Part shown: one piece after another, positions 6,860-14,591 of the stretch | How positions within the stretch are numbered: position 1 is the first letter of the stretch | How the letters are laid out: the number at the start of each line of letters is the position of its first letter | Assembly (NCBI GenBank): GCA_027058735.1 | Contig: JALURZ010000033.1 | Location: 1-16,782 of the forward strand | DNA length: 16,782 nucleotides | Direction: 5' to 3' | DNA from: Hyphomicrobiales bacterium | GTDB lineage: Bacteria > Pseudomonadota > Alphaproteobacteria > Rhizobiales > JALURZ01 | Position numbers and translations under genes: made by a program | The notes under the pieces: model-generated | Databases searched by the model: none | What the model was told of the DNA's origin: nothing | What the model saw: only the letters and a program-made list of their open reading frames with translations

Positions 6860-8530
6860 ATGCTGCTGGCGAGCATCGTGGAGGGCCTCGGGCTGGCCAC
6901 CGTCCTGCCCGTACTTGCCCTGAGCATGGGCCAGAGCGCCCAGGAACAGCCGGAATTCGCGCGCCAGATGCTGGCGTTTCTGGATTCCTACGGCCTGCCA
7001 ACAGACTTCCAGAGCCTGCTGTTTTTTCTGATTTTCGCATTGATCATGCGTGAAGTGATCAACTTTTTGACCATGAGCTTTGTCGGCTACACGATCGCCG
7101 ATCTTTCCAACAAATACCGCTGGCGGCTGATCCGGGCATTCATGAACGCCAAGTGGTCCTACTTTACCAACGAGCCCCTTGGCCAGCTCGTTCACGCGGT
7201 GAGCTCGTTCTCCAATGCCGCCGCCAACACGTTCCTGCAGGTCGCGCAGCTTTACGCGCTCATTATCCGCACCAGCATTTATGCAGTGGTGATCGTCGTG
7301 GTGTCCGGCAAGCTGGCATTCGCCGCGCTTATCGCCGGCGGCATCATATTCTGGATGCTGCAGTTCCTCGTGAAAAAGGCGAAGAAAACCGGCTACAAAC
7401 AGGGCCTGACCGACCAGAAGCTGAGCGCCTATTTCACCGATATTTTCGGCAGCATGAAACCGCTGAAGGCGATGGAGCGCCACGCCCACCTGCATGTGGT
7501 TTTCAACGCGACGATCCGCAGGCTGAAACGCCTTTTGCGCCGGGTCGTCATCACCCGCGAAGCTTTGAAAACATTTCAGGCGATCTCGGAGAACCTGTTG
7601 CTGGGGCTGGGCCTTTACTTCGCGGTGGTCTACTGGAAGGTGTCGATCCTGGAACTGGGGGTGATCGGCGGCCTGGTCATGCACATCCTGCGCAGTATCG
7701 GCAGGCTGCAGCGCAACCTCCAGAACATCGCCATCGGCGAAGTGGGCCACTGGCGCATCCGCGAAATCATAAAAAATGCCGAAGATCATCGCGAGATCAA
7801 CAATGGCACGGCGCCGCCGACCCTGAACGACGCCATCACCCTGAAAGATGTCGATTTCGCCTATGGCTCCAACACGGTCTTTTCCGGCGTCAATGCCCGC
7901 CTTCCCGCCGAACAGCTCACTGTCATATTCGGGCCGTCGGGTGCCGGCAAAAGCACGCTCACCGACCTGATTATCGGGCTGTACATGCCCGATTCCGGCT
8001 CTATTCTCGTTGATGGCGTGCCGTTGCAGGAAATCGACCTGCGCCTGTGGCGCCGGCAGATCGGATATGTTCCCCAGGAACTGATCCTGCATAACGGCTC
8101 CGTCAAGATGAACATCACCCTGGGCGATCCTGACTTGAACGACGAGGATGTGTGGGAGGCGTTGCGGATCGCGGATGCCGACCAGTTCATTCGCGAACTC
8201 GATGACGGCATCGAAACGGAAATCGGCGAGCGCGGGCTGAAGCTCTCGGGCGGCCAGCGGCAGAGAATTTCACTTGCCCGCGCCCTGGTGCACAGACCCA
8301 AACTGATTATCCTGGATGAGGTGACAAGCGCGCTGGACCCCGAGACGGAAGAAAAAATCTGCCACCAGATTCACAACCTGGCTCAGGATATCACCGTCAT
8401 CTCCATCACCCATCGCCCGGCGTGGCTCGATACGGCCGACGTCATTCTTGAGGTCGCGAACGGCAAGGTCACCAGAAAAAGGCGGTCCAAGAAAATTCAA
8501 CGCAAAGCGGCCGCCCGCGTCGCTTCCTAG
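6860..8530 (+). CDS. ABC exporter, fused membrane and ATPase domains (lipid-linked glycan/MsbA-PglK type)
   Basis: From ATG 6860 the product is 556 residues. The N-terminal half has hydrophobic segments near 1-22, 52-76, 127-170 and 243-275, consistent with a type IV (exporter) membrane domain. The C-terminal ATPase has Walker A GPSGAGKST (358-366), Q-loop VPQE (404-407), signature LSGGQ (462-466), Walker B LIILDE (482-487) and switch H518. It probably flips a lipid-linked sugar or oligosaccharide across the inner membrane as a homodimer. The tail is very basic (RKRRSKKIQRK). The frame stays open upstream to 6748, encoding TTLKIFFGSQTRRQIPILLA, which looks like a genuine N-terminus, but no ATG, GTG or TTG lies in it. 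The true start may therefore be ATT 6791 or need a frameshift. The stop codon lies inside the CTAG border of a fold-back element. Confidence 0.9.
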   Translation: MLLASIVEGLGLATVLPVLALSMGQSAQEQPEFARQMLAFLDSYGLPTDFQSLLFFLIFALIMREVINFLTMSFVGYTIADLSNKYRWRLIRAFMNAKWSYFTNEPLGQLVHAVSSFSNAAANTFLQVAQLYALIIRTSIYAVVIVVVSGKLAFAALIAGGIIFWMLQFLVKKAKKTGYKQGLTDQKLSAYFTDIFGSMKPLKAMERHAHLHVVFNATIRRLKRLLRRVVITREALKTFQAISENLLLGLGLYFAVVYWKVSILELGVIGGLVMHILRSIGRLQRNLQNIAIGEVGHWRIREIIKNAEDHREINNGTAPPTLNDAITLKDVDFAYGSNTVFSGVNARLPAEQLTVIFGPSGAGKSTLTDLIIGLYMPDSGSILVDGVPLQEIDLRLWRRQIGYVPQELILHNGSVKMNITLGDPDLNDEDVWEALRIADADQFIRELDDGIETEIGERGLKLSGGQRQRISLARALVHRPKLIILDEVTSALDPETEEKICHQIHNLAQDITVISITHRPAWLDTADVILEVANGKVTRKRRSKKIQRKAAARVAS

Positions 8531-8690
8531 CCCCTTTCTTGTTTATACGGAATCATTTGACCGGATTTCCGCGTTTGCTGGCAAGGCATGTTCCCCGCCA
8601 TGGTCTGCCTGACCATAAGGGGGGCATAACGAAGTCCAGAAAGCGCGGAAATCCGGTCAAATGATTCCGTATAAACAAGAAAGGGGCTAG
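8527..8690. mobile_element. 164-bp fold-back element (MITE-like) with perfect 47-bp inverted arms
   Basis: Positions 8527-8573 are the exact reverse complement of 8644-8690 (47 of 47). The 70-nt centre continues as a degenerate inverted repeat and ends in a 6-bp hairpin (8600-8605 / 8611-8616, loop TGCCT). Both outer ends are CTAG, which may be a 4-bp target duplication; the remaining arms would then be 43-bp terminal repeats starting CCCCTTTCTTG. Inside there is no open frame that could encode a transposase. It lies between the convergent exporter and glycosyltransferase genes, and the left CTAG supplies the exporter's TAG stop. As RNA it would also form a very stable hairpin that could end transcription from both sides. 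Confidence 0.6.
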
Positions 8691-8711
8691 AGCGTGTCGC
8701 TTTAGAGCGTG
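8688..8711. repeat. Direct repeat TAGAGCGTG, two copies 15 nt apart
   Basis: TAGAGCGTG occurs at 8688-8696 and again at 8703-8711, followed by CCCGAAAATGG. Similar 'TAGAGC...CCCGAAAA' stretches are, from memory, frequent between genes in Hyphomicrobiales genomes. This one adjoins the fold-back element and the glycosyltransferase stop. Confidence 0.4.
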
Positions 8712-8723
8712 CCCGAAAATGGT

Positions 8724-9686
8724 TCAAAAAGGCAGTTTCATCCGATACTGAAATTGCTGCCAGATCCGGCCAAACGTCTTTTTCTTCCTGGCCGGCAACG
8801 ACGCATCGCCCTCCGCTTTCCCGCGATTGCGGGTTTTTTCCTCCAGCGCCAGGCGGTAGTCCATCATCGCCTCAACCGCCTGATCGCATTCGGCGATGTC
8901 GGCGGGAAACGCCGTTGGCAGCTCGCGCGACACGTCCACGTCAAATCCCACCGGCGTGTCGCAATGCACGCCGGAGCCGTCAAGGCCGGTATTGCGCACC
9001 AGGGCGCGGGCCGGATGCAGCGCCAGACCGCGGCGCAGAAAGGCGCTGGCATACCAGCGCACCGCCCAGGAATCGCGCCCCTCGCGCCAGTGGGCGTGCA
9101 GGGCCTTGTCGAATTTGATGGTGTCGTTGATGTTGAACTCGCGCGCCCTGCCGGCGCGCCAGATCTCAAGCAGCGAGCGGCGCGAATCCGGTTCGAAATG
9201 CCGCCAGGCGCGCTTCCAGGTGGCCCAGCCCCAGCACGACATTTCGCGGTAGAAGAACAACTCCGGCAATTCGTGGCCGGTGGGAAACATATAGCCGGAA
9301 ATATGCATCACCCGCTCCTCATCCACGTAGCGGTCAAGGGCGATGTTGAAATATGTCAGCGCCACCGGCGATAATTCGAGATCGTCTTCCAGCACAATGA
9401 CCCGCCCATAGTCGCCCGTCAGCCTGGTGATGCCGGCGGTGAGCGATCCCGCCAGGCCCGCATTCCGGTCGCGCTCGTGAAATACGGCGTCCGGCGGCGC
9501 CAGTTCGCGGGCCGCCGCCCGGGTGGCGCGCACCGCCGGCGCCTGGTCCGCCGTCCTTGGACCATCGCAAAAGACATGCAGCGGGCTTGAGAAAAATTCC
9601 GGACAGTCCCGCAGGCTGGCAAAAAGCCTGCGCGCATGATCGGGGCGATTGTAAAGAAAAACCGCAATGGGTGCGTGGGCGGACAT
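8724..9686 (-). CDS. GT-A glycosyltransferase (GT2-like)
   Basis: From ATG 9686 the product is 320 residues. The N-terminus PIAVFLYNRPDHARRLFASL (6-25) is a nucleotide-sugar binding strand-turn-helix. VIVLEDDLELSP (96-107) contains an EDD motif that would bind the metal and donor diphosphate. Further conserved-looking pieces are SCWGWATWKRAW (150-161), RDSWAVRWYAS (204-214) and NTGLDGSGVHC (232-242), a pattern typical of cytoplasmic transferases in polysaccharide loci. The C-terminus is basic (ARKKKTFGRIWQQFQYRMK), perhaps for contact with the membrane. An open frame continues upstream past 9686 but overlaps the divergent methyltransferase gene and has no glycosyltransferase-like content. The ribosome site is weak. 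Donor and acceptor are unknown. Confidence 0.87.
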   Translation of the reverse strand: MSAHAPIAVFLYNRPDHARRLFASLRDCPEFFSSPLHVFCDGPRTADQAPAVRATRAAARELAPPDAVFHERDRNAGLAGSLTAGITRLTGDYGRVIVLEDDLELSPVALTYFNIALDRYVDEERVMHISGYMFPTGHELPELFFYREMSCWGWATWKRAWRHFEPDSRRSLLEIWRAGRAREFNINDTIKFDKALHAHWREGRDSWAVRWYASAFLRRGLALHPARALVRNTGLDGSGVHCDTPVGFDVDVSRELPTAFPADIAECDQAVEAMMDYRLALEEKTRNRGKAEGDASLPARKKKTFGRIWQQFQYRMKLPF

Positions 9687-9863
9687 GGACGGCAATCCCC
9701 ATTGTCGCGATTCGCAGAAAGCCCGCTTGGGCAAGGCGATACGAGGCCCGTATAAAGACCCATTTGCGCCGGCGATGCAATTGCTATGGCTGGGCGGCGT
9801 GCGCTTTGATATGCAAGGGCGCGCGCTTGCGCCGGGGGAGAACACGAAGATCGGGGCGCCGGT

Positions 9864-10658
9864 TTGGGACTGTTGAAGAAAATCACGAAGAAACGCTTTC
9901 ACCGGCGCTACGGCTGGCATGGCGACTATGCCAACTGGCGCACGGCGCAGGCCGCGGCGGGGGGCTATGACGATGCGCTGATTCTGCAGCGGGTCCGGGC
10001 GGCCGCGCTGGCGGTCACGCGCGGCGAGGCCGTTTTCGAGCGCGATTCGGTGCTCTTTCACGAGCCGCGCCACAACTGGCCGCTTCTGGCCGCATTGTTG
10101 TGGGTCGCAGCCCGGGACGGCGGTAAACTGAGCGTCGTCGATTTCGGCGGCTCCCTGGGCAGCACCTGGTATCAGAACAGGCCCATGCTGGGGGCCCTCA
10201 CCACACGCTGGACGATCGTCGAACAGCCACATTATGTGGCCGCGGGCCGGGCGGACTTCGAGGACGACATTCTCAGATTCGCCGACACCATAGAGGAGGC
10301 GGTGAAGAGCGCCGGCACGCGGCTGTTTCTCGCCTCCAGCGTGTTGCAGTATCTTGAAGATCCCGCCGCCGTCCTTGCCGCCGTCCGGACCCACCGCTTC
10401 GCCACCGTCCTGATCGACCGGACCGCCGTCACAAAGCGCCCGGCAAGCCGGATAACCGTTCAAAGGGTGCCGGAAAAAATTTACCCGGCAAGCTACCCGG
10501 CACGGTTCCTGTCCCATGACGACCTCATCGGCCGGCTGGAAGACGACTATGAAACCGTTGCGCAGTGGCAGGCCATGTTCGACCGCACCCAGTTGCAGGA
10601 CTGCGGTTTTGAGGGCTATCTCCTGAGGCGGCGCTCCCGCACGTCCGGGTCTGCCTGA
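9864..10658 (+). CDS. TIGR04325-family putative methyltransferase
   Basis: The 264-residue product closely follows the TIGR04325 pattern. It has YGWHGDYANW (16-25), GGYDDALILQRV (33-44), GEAVFERDSVLF (54-65), NWPLLAALLW (71-80), SVVDFGGSLGSTWYQNR (90-106) and WTIVEQPHYVAAG (116-128). The DFGGSLGS stretch corresponds to SAM motif I. Members occur in O-antigen and capsule loci and are thought to be methyltransferases; their substrates are largely unknown. The start is uncertain: no ATG or GTG lies between the upstream in-frame TGA (9807) and the conserved domain, so TTG 9864 (GGGG about 7 nt upstream) or TTG 9873 must serve. It diverges from the glycosyltransferase across 177 bp and converges on the methyltransferase ending at 10675 with only 16 bp between. 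Confidence 0.88.
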   Translation: MGLLKKITKKRFHRRYGWHGDYANWRTAQAAAGGYDDALILQRVRAAALAVTRGEAVFERDSVLFHEPRHNWPLLAALLWVAARDGGKLSVVDFGGSLGSTWYQNRPMLGALTTRWTIVEQPHYVAAGRADFEDDILRFADTIEEAVKSAGTRLFLASSVLQYLEDPAAVLAAVRTHRFATVLIDRTAVTKRPASRITVQRVPEKIYPASYPARFLSHDDLIGRLEDDYETVAQWQAMFDRTQLQDCGFEGYLLRRRSRTSGSA

Positions 10659-10674
10659 TTGTGAAACGGGATGC

Positions 10675-11412
10675 CTATTTGTAGGCGCTCACCAGCCCGT
10701 CCCACCCCTTGCCGAACGGCACCTCGCCGTCCGAACACATGAAATACAGGTTGTGACGGCCGCGATGCTTCGTTTCAAAGACGACCACCGTCTTGAAATG
10801 GGGCTTGAGAATGTCGAGCAGGTCGCGCTTGCCCTTGAATTCGTATTCGTGGTGATGGAGATGCTTTTTTCCGTCATCGCGCTCGACAATGGTGAACCCC
10901 GCGCAGATGCCGTCGGCGACCAGAACGCGTTTGATGTTCTTGAGTATCGCATCGATTTCCTCAACGGTGAAATGCTCGATCGCCGCATCCCAGATCACAT
11001 TGTCGAACGGGCCGCGTGGCATGTCGCTGCGAATGTCAGCAAGTTCGAACCTGATTTTCGGATGCGCGTTATGCTTTCGCGCATGGGCGATCGCGGTGGG
11101 ATCGAAATCAACCGAGGTGATGGATGCGGCCTGTTCGGCATAGAAGTGGCGGGCATTGAAACCATCGCCGCAGCACAGTTCCAGCAGTCTGCCCTGCGGC
11201 GTCAGCGAGATGCGCCCGAACACGCCGCGCTCGATCCAGTGGGAGACGCCCTTCTTTCCCCATTGCCAGTACTGGTCGAGAAAATGGTCGAACCACTCCG
11301 GCGGCGTGTCGTTCTTCCATTCCAGCCTGTACTGGAGCTTGTGAAAATATCGTGCGGCTTTGCGGATAAAGGAGTTCACCGCCTTGACCACAGCGATGGT
11401 CAGCTTTTTCAT
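10675..11412 (-). CDS. Class I SAM-dependent methyltransferase (last gene of the right operon)
   Basis: The 245-residue protein has motif I LLELCCGDGFNARHFY (76-91), motif II acidic strand SVDFDPTAIAHAR (100-112), and the FDNVIWDAAIEHF stretch (136-148) that forms the motif III/IV strand, followed by LKNIKRVLVADG. The His-rich KKHLHHHEYEF (182-192) is typical of small class I methyltransferases that act on hydroxyls of sugars or lipids, but the substrate is not deducible. ATG 11412 is preceded by GAAGGA at about 10 nt. It starts 57 bp after the rfbA stop and is the sixth and last gene of the minus-strand operon. It converges on the TIGR04325 gene, 16 bp away, with no visible terminator between. 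Confidence 0.87.
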   Translation of the reverse strand: MKKLTIAVVKAVNSFIRKAARYFHKLQYRLEWKNDTPPEWFDHFLDQYWQWGKKGVSHWIERGVFGRISLTPQGRLLELCCGDGFNARHFYAEQAASITSVDFDPTAIAHARKHNAHPKIRFELADIRSDMPRGPFDNVIWDAAIEHFTVEEIDAILKNIKRVLVADGICAGFTIVERDDGKKHLHHHEYEFKGKRDLLDILKPHFKTVVVFETKHRGRHNLYFMCSDGEVPFGKGWDGLVSAYK

Positions 11413-11469
11413 GCCCGTGATGTCCTTCGGTGTTGTTGGAATCCGACGCCGGCGCGCGTTGGCGTTTGC

Positions 11470-12354
11470 TCATTCTTCGAGCAGTTGCCGCAGGTAGCGG
11501 CCATAGCCGCTGCTGTCCAGCGGGGCGGCGAGTTTTTCCAGCGCCGCAGCGTCGATATAGCCCATCCGCCAGCCGATCTCTTCCGGACAGGCGATCAGGA
11601 CCACCTGGCGGCGCTCGATCGTGCGAATGAATTCGGCCGCATCCAGCAGCGTGTCGTGGGTTCCCGTGTCGAGCCAGGCAAACCCGCGGCCAAGCATCTC
11701 AAGCCTCAGTTCGCCGCGCTCCAGATAAACCATGTTGAGGGCCGTGATTTCAAGCTCGCCGCGCGCAGAAGGTTTCAGCCCGCGCGCGTATTCGCTCGCC
11801 CTGCCATCATAAAAATAAAGACCGGTCACAGCCACATTGGATTTCGGATTTTGCGGCTTTTCCTCAAGCGAGACGACCAGTCCCTCGTCGTTGAACCCGA
11901 CGACGCCATAGTCCTGCGGATTGCCCACCCGGTAGCCGAAAATCCTGGCGCCGGCCTGTTCGAGCGCGGCCGCCTGCAGCATTTTCATGGCGCCGTCGCC
12001 GTAAAATATATTGTCACCCAGAATGAGGCAGGACGGCTCGCCGTTCAGATAGGCCTCCGCCACGATAAAGGCGTCCGCCAGACCGCGCGGGGCGTCCTGT
12101 TCGGCGTAGACGATGGTCAATCCCAGGTGCGATCCATCCCCAAGCAGGTCGCGGTAGTCGCGGTTTTGCTGCGGCGTCGTTATGATGAGGATATCGCGGA
12201 TGCCCGCCAGCATCAGGGTCGACAGCGGATAGTAGATCATCGGCTTGTCATAGACCGGCAGCATCTGCTTGCTGGTTCTTGTGGTCAGCGGATAGAGCCG
12301 CGTTCCCGAACCACCGGCGAGAATGATACCCTTGCGATTCATGTGCGCCGTCAT
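11470..12354 (-). CDS. rfbA: Glucose-1-phosphate thymidylyltransferase RfbA/RmlA
   Basis: The 294-residue product matches RfbA throughout, at the normal family length. It has the nucleotide-binding signature KGIILAGGSGTRLYPLT (8-24), PVYDKPMIYYPLSTLMLAGI, EQDAPRGLADAF and the magnesium-binding LGDNIFYG. VSLEEKPQNPKSN, the sugar-phosphate binding EITALNMVYL and FAWLDTGTHDTLLDA follow. The reaction is dTTP plus glucose-1-phosphate to dTDP-glucose and pyrophosphate, the first step toward dTDP-rhamnose and dTDP-amino-6-deoxy sugars. ATG 12354 is the longest start; ATG 12342 (MNRKG) would match many homologues better, and neither has a strong ribosome site. It lies 51 bp after a glycosyltransferase in the operon. 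rmlB, rmlC and rmlD are absent from the window. With the DegT aminotransferase two genes upstream, an amino-deoxyhexose is more likely than rhamnose as the local product. Confidence 0.97.
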   Translation of the reverse strand: MTAHMNRKGIILAGGSGTRLYPLTTRTSKQMLPVYDKPMIYYPLSTLMLAGIRDILIITTPQQNRDYRDLLGDGSHLGLTIVYAEQDAPRGLADAFIVAEAYLNGEPSCLILGDNIFYGDGAMKMLQAAALEQAGARIFGYRVGNPQDYGVVGFNDEGLVVSLEEKPQNPKSNVAVTGLYFYDGRASEYARGLKPSARGELEITALNMVYLERGELRLEMLGRGFAWLDTGTHDTLLDAAEFIRTIERRQVVLIACPEEIGWRMGYIDAAALEKLAAPLDSSGYGRYLRQLLEE

Positions 12355-12405
12355 GTCGGTTTCTTGAGATTGCGCGCACCCGGCGCCAACAAGCTGACGC
12401 CTTGG

Positions 12406-13404
12406 CTACAGGCATCGCTGCCCAAAAGCAACGATGACGTCTCCCTTCAGCGCGGCGGGCAGAAATTTTTTCATCTTGATCCTGCCCGCCCGCGCGAGGG
12501 CGCCGCGCGTGCAGGCATCCGGCGCGACCCGCCGCAACCGCTCCTCGTTGCGCCGCAGCGCGCGCACATAGGGTTTGTAGATATGGCTGCGGACCAGCCC
12601 TGTGTGGGGCGCCTGATATTCGACGAGCCGCGGATAATAGAGCAATCCGAACATCTGGCCGAGTCCGTGGAAGTGATAGAATATCAGGGGCCTGCCATCG
12701 GCGAGAACCGGCGAGCCCACAGCCCCCGCGGGCGCGGCCGACAACCGCGACCCGGCGATGTTCCATGGTGCCATGTTGATGCCGGTGTGATCGATCACAC
12801 GAACATTCGCGAACCGCTCGGGCCAGCTGTCGAGATAGCCCTGATCGGCATAGAGCCCCTCGCCCATGACCGTGTCGCCGCACCATTCCAGGCATTTCGC
12901 ACGCCACCAGTCGAGACACGCCAGCGCCTCCTTGTCGCGGCGGAAGCCGACCCAGCCGACATTGTAGATGCCGTGTTTGGCGAGCTTCTCCAGGCGCGGG
13001 GGAAACCGGTGCGGCGTGATCGCGACTGACGATCCGCCCATCTCGGCCAGCGCCAGGGAGGGATCGTCGAAAAAATACGTATCGCCATCCACATAGGTGA
13101 TGATGTCGATATCGCGATAATTGTCCAGCAGCCAGCGCGGCCAGACCGGCGACAGGGTGAAATAATATTCGACCGTCTTGCGCCCCGGCTTGACCGCGCG
13201 AAGCTCCGGCAGTTCCGCTTCAAGGGAACGCAGGTCGATTACATTGATATCGGCAAGGGCCAGTGCCTTGAGAATCTCGTGGCACCGCGGGGTCAGCGCC
13301 AGAACATGCAGCGTGAAATCGGACGAGTGCCCGCGCAGCGAATCGTAGAGCGTCAGGCCGCGCGAAAGATAGTTGTGATCGAAATAGGTACAGAAATGCA
13401 GCAT
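12406..13404 (-). CDS. GT-A glycosyltransferase with DxD motif
   Basis: The 332-residue protein begins MLHFCTYFDHNYLSRGLTLYDSL, read as the donor-binding strand and helix of a GT8-like GT-A enzyme. IITYVDGDTYFFDDP (101-115) contains the DxD metal site D106-G-D108. YNVGWVGFRRDKE (147-159), ADQGYLD (186-192), NMAPWN (210-215) and YHFHGLGQMFG (243-253) resemble the acceptor-side elements of such transferases. It would transfer a sugar from an NDP donor, plausibly the dTDP-sugar made by its operon neighbours. The ATG shares one base with the aminotransferase stop (TGATG at 13406-13402), so the two are probably translationally coupled. The C-terminus is rich in Lys/Arg. Family number is uncertain. 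Confidence 0.85.
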   Translation of the reverse strand: MLHFCTYFDHNYLSRGLTLYDSLRGHSSDFTLHVLALTPRCHEILKALALADINVIDLRSLEAELPELRAVKPGRKTVEYYFTLSPVWPRWLLDNYRDIDIITYVDGDTYFFDDPSLALAEMGGSSVAITPHRFPPRLEKLAKHGIYNVGWVGFRRDKEALACLDWWRAKCLEWCGDTVMGEGLYADQGYLDSWPERFANVRVIDHTGINMAPWNIAGSRLSAAPAGAVGSPVLADGRPLIFYHFHGLGQMFGLLYYPRLVEYQAPHTGLVRSHIYKPYVRALRRNEERLRRVAPDACTRGALARAGRIKMKKFLPAALKGDVIVAFGQRCL

Positions 13405-14561
13405 CACGGATCGCCCTGGCAGAATCGCACGAGCAGATCGGCCACATAGTCCACATCCTCTTCCGCCAGCCACGGGTGGAGCGGCAGGGAGAGCACCTCG
13501 CCCGCCGCGCGTTCGGTGTGCGCAAGCCCCCCGGCGCCATGGAGCGGACCGTCGGCATAGGCGGGCTGCCTGTGAACCGGCACCGGATAGTGGATCAGGC
13601 AATTGACGCCGTGTTTGGCCAATTCCGCCTTGAGCCGGTCGCGGCCGGCGGAGCGGATCACATATTGGTGGTAAACGTGGGTATGGCCGGGCACGGGCAC
13701 CGGCGCGGCCAGCCCCTTGCCGGCAAGCCCGCGCAGCGCCGCGTCATAGCGCCGCGCAAGGGCGATACGGGTCCGGTTCTCGCCGCTCAGCCGCCCCAGC
13801 CGCACCGACAGCAGCGCCGCCTGCAATTCATCGAGCCTGCTGTTGCGCCCCCGCCGCCCGCTCACATAGCGTTCCCGCCAGCCATATTCGCGCAACTGGC
13901 GCATGCGCCCGCAAAGCCCGGGCGTTCGCGACAAGACCGCGCCGCCATCGCCGAAGGCGCCCAGGTTCTTTGTCGGATAGAAACTGAACGTCGCCGCATC
14001 GCCAAACTGGCCGACACACCTGCCGCCAATCTTCGCGCCATGGGCCTGGGCGCAATCCTCGATGATCCTCAACCCGTGCGCGCGCGCGATTTCGCTGATC
14101 TTCGCCATGTCGGCGGGCTGTCCGTACAGATGCACGGGCAGGACCGCGCGCGGCGTCAGGCCTTTCGCATCATCGCGCCGCGACCACCCTTCCAGGGTTT
14201 CAGCCAGCCGTGCCGGCGACATGGTGAAGGTGCGCGGATCGATATCGACAAAAACCGGCGTGGCCCCGCTCATTTCGATGGCCGCGATGGTCGCCACCGC
14301 CGTGTGGGACACGCTCAACACCGCATCGCCCGCGCCGATGCCCAGCGCCTCCAGCGCGATGACTATGGCGTCCGTGCCGTTGGCCACGCCGACCGCCTCG
14401 CCGCCACCGCACCAGTCCGCGAAGGCGGCTTCAAATTGCTCCACGCGGGGGCCAAGAATGTACCAGCCGCCTTCCAGAACGGCGTGCGCGGCCTGTGACA
14501 ATTCATCGGCCTGGGCGGCCCATGCGGCTTTGAGATCGATGGATTTGACGGTGCGGGTCAT
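13404..14561 (-). CDS. DegT/DnrJ/EryC1/StrS sugar aminotransferase (FdtB/QdtB-like)
   Basis: The 385-residue PLP enzyme has GGWYILGPRVEQFE (31-44), NGTDA (61-65) for cofactor phosphate contact, and SHTAVATIAAIEMSGATPVFVDID. The PLP-pyridine aspartate is D169 in EDCAQAHGA and the Schiff-base lysine is K198 in FYPTKNLGAFGDGG. The pattern is closest, from memory, to the FdtB/QdtB/TylB group. That group aminates the C3 keto group of dTDP-3-keto-6-deoxyhexoses to give Fuc3N or Qui3N precursors. This fits rfbA in the same operon, but no FdtA-type isomerase or acyltransferase is seen here. ATG 14561 is preferred; TTG 14582 would add seven residues. It lies 30 bp after the SDR gene and overlaps the next gene by one base. 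The exact sugar is inferred. Confidence 0.92.
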   Translation of the reverse strand: MTRTVKSIDLKAAWAAQADELSQAAHAVLEGGWYILGPRVEQFEAAFADWCGGGEAVGVANGTDAIVIALEALGIGAGDAVLSVSHTAVATIAAIEMSGATPVFVDIDPRTFTMSPARLAETLEGWSRRDDAKGLTPRAVLPVHLYGQPADMAKISEIARAHGLRIIEDCAQAHGAKIGGRCVGQFGDAATFSFYPTKNLGAFGDGGAVLSRTPGLCGRMRQLREYGWRERYVSGRRGRNSRLDELQAALLSVRLGRLSGENRTRIALARRYDAALRGLAGKGLAAPVPVPGHTHVYHQYVIRSAGRDRLKAELAKHGVNCLIHYPVPVHRQPAYADGPLHGAGGLAHTERAAGEVLSLPLHPWLAEEDVDYVADLLVRFCQGDP

Positions 14562-14591
14562 GGGCTTTTGGGTGATGCGCAACAGGGCGGC

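Noticed and set aside
6338..8092. 584-codon minus-strand open frame opposite the ABC exporter
   Set aside because: It is low-complexity (Gln, Asp, His, Arg), overlaps the exporter and the next methyltransferase, and has no ribosome site or family resemblance.
8527..8690. CRISPR or tRNA-like structure in the long inverted repeat
   Set aside because: There are only two arms in opposite orientation, no direct repeats with spacers, and no cloverleaf or acceptor features.
9687..10517. Upstream extension of the glycosyltransferase frame to a 597-codon product
   Set aside because: It would overlap the TIGR04325 gene on the other strand, and the extra sequence shows no glycosyltransferase or other domain content.
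10753..13029. 758-codon plus-strand open frame antisense to three operon genes
   Set aside because: It overlies rfbA, a methyltransferase and a glycosyltransferase that are all clearly real on the minus strand. Its protein is His/Arg/Gln-rich with no domain, as expected of an antisense frame in GC-rich DNA.
13476..14498. 340-codon plus-strand open frame opposite the aminotransferase
   Set aside because: It is a shadow of a PLP enzyme whose motifs are all intact on the other strand.
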